Shown one piece after another: positions 20,619 through 23,223 of a stretch of 23,223 nucleotides of DNA. The position numbers and the translations under genes were made by a program. The notes below the pieces were generated by a model. The model saw only the letters and a list, made by a program, of their open reading frames with translations. It made no database searches and was not told the DNA's origin. The stretch covers positions 1-23,223 of the forward strand of contig CAJUDC010000027.1 of the NCBI GenBank assembly GCA_910584955.1. The letters are read 5' to 3'. Within the stretch, counting starts at the first letter, position 1, and the number at the start of each line of letters is the position of its first letter. The stretch is from an uncultured Paraprevotella sp. (lineage in GTDB: Bacteria; Bacteroidota; Bacteroidia; Bacteroidales; Bacteroidaceae).

Positions 20619-21326
20619 GTGGACTTTATAGCCGGAGAGATTCTTTGTTTTGATAAACCTTACGGATGGACTTCGTTCGGGCTGGTGGCCAAGGTGCGTT
20701 ACGCTTTATGTCGCAGACTGGGGGTGAAGAAGCTCAAGGTGGGGCATGCCGGTACGCTCGATCCGCTGGCCACCGGTGTATTGGTGGTGTGTACGGGGCG
20801 CGCCACAAAACGCATCGACGAGCTTCAGGCACATACGAAAGAGTATGTGGCTACGCTGAAACTCGGCGAGACCACTCCGTCTTTCGACCTGGAAAAACCG
20901 GTCGATGCCACGTACCCTACGGAACATATCACCCGTCCGCTGATAGAAGAGGTGCTTCGGCGTTTTACGGGGACTATCGAACAGATTCCCCCGGCCTTCT
21001 CGGCCTGTAAGGTGAACGGCGACCGGGCTTACGATCTGGCCCGTAAGGGGAAAGAAGTGAATCTGAAGCCCAAAACATTGGTTATCGACGAAATGGAACT
21101 GTTGCGTTGCGAACTGCCCGAGATAGACATCCGTGTGGTATGCAGCAAAGGTACATATATCCGGGCGTTGGCCCGCGACATCGGACAGGCTTTGCACAGC
21201 GGGGCACACCTGACGGCCTTACGCCGTACGAGGGTGGGCGACGTGCGGGTGGAAAATTGTCTGAAACTCGATGAGTTCCCTGCCTGGCTGGATTTGCAAC
21301 CCGTTGCGGAACATACAACTAATTAA
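20619..21326 (+). CDS. truB: tRNA pseudouridine(55) synthase
   Basis: This enzyme converts U55 in the T-loop of tRNAs to pseudouridine. The 235-residue protein has the family start FIAGEILCFDKPYGWTSF, then VGHAGTLDPLATGVL (41-55) with catalytic aspartate D48. The YVATLKLGETTPSFD, IPPAFSACKVNGDRAYDLAR and CSKGTYIRALARDIG blocks follow. Translation starts at GTG (20619): an in-frame stop lies immediately upstream (20610) and no ATG fits, and the family N-terminus begins right here. It is 21 bp after uppP and 31 bp before queA in the same operon. No C-terminal PUA domain is present, as is usual for the shorter Bacteroidetes form. Confidence 0.95.
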   Translation: MDFIAGEILCFDKPYGWTSFGLVAKVRYALCRRLGVKKLKVGHAGTLDPLATGVLVVCTGRATKRIDELQAHTKEYVATLKLGETTPSFDLEKPVDATYPTEHITRPLIEEVLRRFTGTIEQIPPAFSACKVNGDRAYDLARKGKEVNLKPKTLVIDEMELLRCELPEIDIRVVCSKGTYIRALARDIGQALHSGAHLTALRRTRVGDVRVENCLKLDEFPAWLDLQPVAEHTTN

Positions 21327-21357
21327 ATACATATCATCAATATAGAACGGTCATAAC

Positions 21358-22416
21358 ATGAAACTGTCACAATTCAAATTCAAACTGCCCGACGAGCGTA
21401 TCGCACTGTATCCCACGTTTCATCGCGACGAATCGCGCCTGATGGTGTTGCATAAGAAAAGCGGCGATATTGAACATCGCGAGCATTTCAAGGACATTTT
21501 AGACTATTTCGACGATAAAGATGTCTTCATCTTTAATGATACAAAGGTATTTCCGGCGCGTTTATACGGTAACAAAGAAAAGACCGGAGCCCGCATCGAG
21601 GTGTTTTTGTTGCGTGAGTTGAATGAGGAGTTCCGGTTATGGGATGTTTTGGTAGATCCCGCCCGTAAAATACGGATCGGTAATAAACTCTATTTCGGCG
21701 AGGACGATTCTATGGTGGCCGAAGTCATTGACAACACCACGTCGCGCGGACGTACGTTGCGTTTCCTCTACGACGGGCCGCACGACGAATTCAAAGCTGC
21801 GCTTTATGCTTTGGGCGAGGCACCCCTGCCCCGTTCGGTACGCCGCGATTCGGAGCCGGAGGATCTGGAGCGTTTCCAGTGCATTTTCGCCCGTAACGAG
21901 GGAGCCGTAACAGCGCCGACCTCGGGCTTGCATTTCTCCCGTAACCTGATGAAGCGGATGGAAATCAAGGGAGTGGAGTTTGCTTTCGTCACTATGCACT
22001 GCGGACTGGGTAACTTCCGTGAGATCGATGTGGAGGACCTGACCAAGCATAAGATGGATAGCGAAGAGATGTTTGTGGGAGCCGAAGCCTGTCGCATTGT
22101 GAATGCGGCCAAGGATTCCGGCCATAAAGTCTGCGCTGTGGGGACGACGGTGCAACGCACGATAGAAACGGCGGTGGGTACCGACGGGCATCTGAAAGAG
22201 TTTCAAGGCTGGACCAACAAGTTCATTTTCCCCCCGTATGAGTTCGGGGTGGCCAATGCGATGGTGGCGAATTTCTATTTGCCTTACAGCACGTTGCTGA
22301 TGCTTACGGCGGCTTACGGCGGCTACGATCTGGTGATGCAGGCCTACAAAGAGGCGCTCAAAGAAGGATACCGTTTCGGTACGTACGGCGACGCCATGCT
22401 GATTCTCGACGATTGA
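21358..22416 (+). CDS. queA: S-adenosylmethionine:tRNA ribosyltransferase-isomerase
   Basis: QueA transfers and rearranges the ribosyl part of SAM onto preQ1 at position 34 of GUN-reading tRNAs, making epoxyqueuosine. The protein has 352 residues, the normal length. Conserved blocks are FNDTKVFPARL (near 58-68), RIEVFLLRE, GAVTAPTSGLHFS (near 181-193), FVTMHCGLGNFR, GTTVQRTIE, GWTNKFIFPPYEF and the C-terminal RFGTYGDAMLI. It is in the operon after truB, and its TGA stop shares one base with the folK ATG, which suggests coupled translation. Other queuosine genes are not in the window. Confidence 0.96.
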   Translation: MKLSQFKFKLPDERIALYPTFHRDESRLMVLHKKSGDIEHREHFKDILDYFDDKDVFIFNDTKVFPARLYGNKEKTGARIEVFLLRELNEEFRLWDVLVDPARKIRIGNKLYFGEDDSMVAEVIDNTTSRGRTLRFLYDGPHDEFKAALYALGEAPLPRSVRRDSEPEDLERFQCIFARNEGAVTAPTSGLHFSRNLMKRMEIKGVEFAFVTMHCGLGNFREIDVEDLTKHKMDSEEMFVGAEACRIVNAAKDSGHKVCAVGTTVQRTIETAVGTDGHLKEFQGWTNKFIFPPYEFGVANAMVANFYLPYSTLLMLTAAYGGYDLVMQAYKEALKEGYRFGTYGDAMLILDD

Positions 22417-22928
22417 TGGAGCATATCATCTATTTGGGACTGGGCAGCAACGAGGGCGACAGAGAAGTCCTGATGCGCCGGGCCGTGGATTTATTACGGG
22501 AGCGGATCGGCACGGTGACGTGTCTTTCCGCTCTTTACGAAACGGAACCTTGGGGGTTTGTTTCGCCTCATCCGTTTCTGAATGCGGCGGTGGGGATACG
22601 CACGGCGCTGCAACCCCGCGAGGTATTGACGGCCACGCAGCAGATCGAGCGCGAACTGGGGCGTCGCCGCAAGAGCACGGCGGGAGGATATGCCGATCGT
22701 CCGATGGACATCGATCTGCTGTTGTTCGACGATTGTATTTTAGAAGCCGATTACGACCTGCCCGGCGAGACAGGCCCGGTTCATCTCTCGTTGCCCCATC
22801 CGTTGATGCACGAGCGGGCGTTTGTCTTGCTGCCGTTGGCCGACATCGCGCCGGATGCGGTTCATCCCGTGTTGCACCGTTCAGTCCGGTCTCTCCTTCA
22901 GGATTTGCAATCCCGAAGTGCGCCGTGA
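22416..22928 (+). CDS. folK: 2-amino-4-hydroxy-6-hydroxymethyldihydropteridine diphosphokinase
   Basis: HPPK transfers diphosphate from ATP to 6-hydroxymethyl-7,8-dihydropterin in folate synthesis. The 170-residue protein shows YLGLGSNEGDR (6-16), ALYETEPWGF (38-47), FLNAAVGIRT, and the magnesium/ATP signature RPMDIDLLLFDD (about 94-105) with the two metal aspartates, then LPHPLMHERAFVLLPLADIAPD. The ATG at 22416 overlaps the queA stop (TGATG). The TTG three bases earlier is in frame but less likely. It is the last gene of the operon in view, and no clear terminator follows before the palindrome array. Confidence 0.95.
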   Translation: MEHIIYLGLGSNEGDREVLMRRAVDLLRERIGTVTCLSALYETEPWGFVSPHPFLNAAVGIRTALQPREVLTATQQIERELGRRRKSTAGGYADRPMDIDLLLFDDCILEADYDLPGETGPVHLSLPHPLMHERAFVLLPLADIAPDAVHPVLHRSVRSLLQDLQSRSAP

Positions 22929-22953
22929 GTCGACGGCACGAAGGACACAAAAC

Positions 22954-23034
22954 AAAAAGGTGTACACCCTTTTTTAAAAAGGTCTACACCAAACCATGGA
23001 AAGGTGTACATCAAATTTTGAAAAGGTGTACACA
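22954..23034. repeat. Array of four palindromic GGTGTACACC-type boxes, 21-22 bp apart
   Basis: Boxes at 22959 (GGTGTACACC, a perfect 10-bp palindrome), 22981 (GGTCTACACC), 23003 (GGTGTACATC) and 23024 (GGTGTACACA). The starts are 22, 22 and 21 bp apart, about two helical turns, so all boxes face the same side of the helix. Each is preceded by an A-rich run. The flanks between boxes differ (for example CTTTTTTAAAAA and AAACCATGGAAA). It lies in a non-coding region after folK. It could be a cooperative operator for a gene starting beyond the window, or a dispersed genomic repeat. Confidence 0.85.
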
Positions 23035-23223
23035 TTTTTCTTTTTCCACGAGCGGAAAAGCCGACAGGAGCGCTCGTCGCCCGCAATTTTTCCCTACGGG
23101 AGAGCGTACCGTAATCTTGTTCCCGGAAAAGCGGTTCCGTCTGATCGGTGAATCGGGACCGAGCTATAATCATAATACGTCCTCAAAGGTTAAAATCTCT
23201 TAATAATAGAAACACTGTTTGTT
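23035..23223. other. Non-coding tail of the window
   Basis: No supported gene. It contains a 7-bp hairpin, ACGAGCG (23048-23054) with CGCTCGT (23071-23077), without a T-tract, and becomes AT-rich towards the end. It may be the upstream region of a gene beyond the window. Confidence 0.5.

Noticed and set aside
22954..23034. Possible short CRISPR array
   Set aside because: Repeat cores are about 10-14 bp and palindromic, spacers are under 12 bp, there are only four units, and no cas gene is in the window.
22898..23173. Minus-strand open frame of 91 codons across the palindrome array
   Set aside because: It overlaps the end of folK and the repeat. The repeat period of 21-22 bp is not a multiple of three throughout and gives no repeated peptide, so coding is unlikely.

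Overview
The window looks like chromosomal DNA of a member of the Bacteroidales (phylum Bacteroidota). The evidence is: many gene starts preceded by the Bacteroidetes -7 promoter motif TAnnTTTG, few strong Shine-Dalgarno sites, a DUF3098 gene beside ftsX, a HAD/hotdog fusion of the type known from Bacteroides fragilis and Porphyromonas gingivalis, meso-diaminopimelate dehydrogenase, and a GH84 enzyme ending in a tail that resembles a type IX secretion signal. I cannot fix the genus. No rRNA, tRNA, CRISPR array, transposase or phage gene was seen.

Layout. (1) 1-570: 3' part of the potassium transporter gene trkH. (2) 592-2561: three small exported proteins. Two lie on the minus strand (a periplasmic protein and a TRL-like lipoprotein) and one on the plus strand (an unrecognised lipoprotein). 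They are separated by a very AT-rich 594-bp divergent intergenic region that carries two identical 25-bp sites in opposite orientation. (3) 2675-4264: nadB, minus strand. (4) 4371-7438: a small membrane PH-domain protein, a lipoprotein PBP4-type carboxypeptidase, and the HAD phosphatase-thioesterase fusion. (5) 7439-8495: a hairpin-rich intergenic stretch, then a small outer-membrane beta-barrel gene. (6) 8590-16779, all minus strand: ddh, an exported C1B peptidase, an aldo/keto reductase, a large secreted GH84 hexosaminidase and a CoA-transferase. Most of these have their own promoter, and strong terminators separate several of them. (7) 17127-22928, plus strand: miaB, then the probable operon ftsX-DUF3098-uppP-truB-queA-folK. 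(8) 22929-23223: a non-coding tail with four palindromic GGTGTACACC-type boxes spaced 21-22 bp apart.

How the genes fit together. Most are core housekeeping genes. Envelope functions recur: dacB (peptidoglycan trimming), ddh (meso-DAP supply), uppP (lipid carrier recycling) and ftsX (division or septal hydrolase control). tRNA modification is covered by miaB, truB and queA, and cofactor synthesis by nadB, folK and the probable menaquinone-step fusion. The GH84 enzyme and the exported peptidase fit a gut or oral lifestyle that uses host glycans and peptides; that is inference.

No clearly new multi-gene system is visible. The most interesting unexplained structures are non-coding: the twin 25-bp sites at 1710-1734 and 1878-1902, one of which sits at a predicted transcription start; the phased palindrome array at 22954-23034; and a perfect 15-bp hairpin without a T-tract at 7655-7692.
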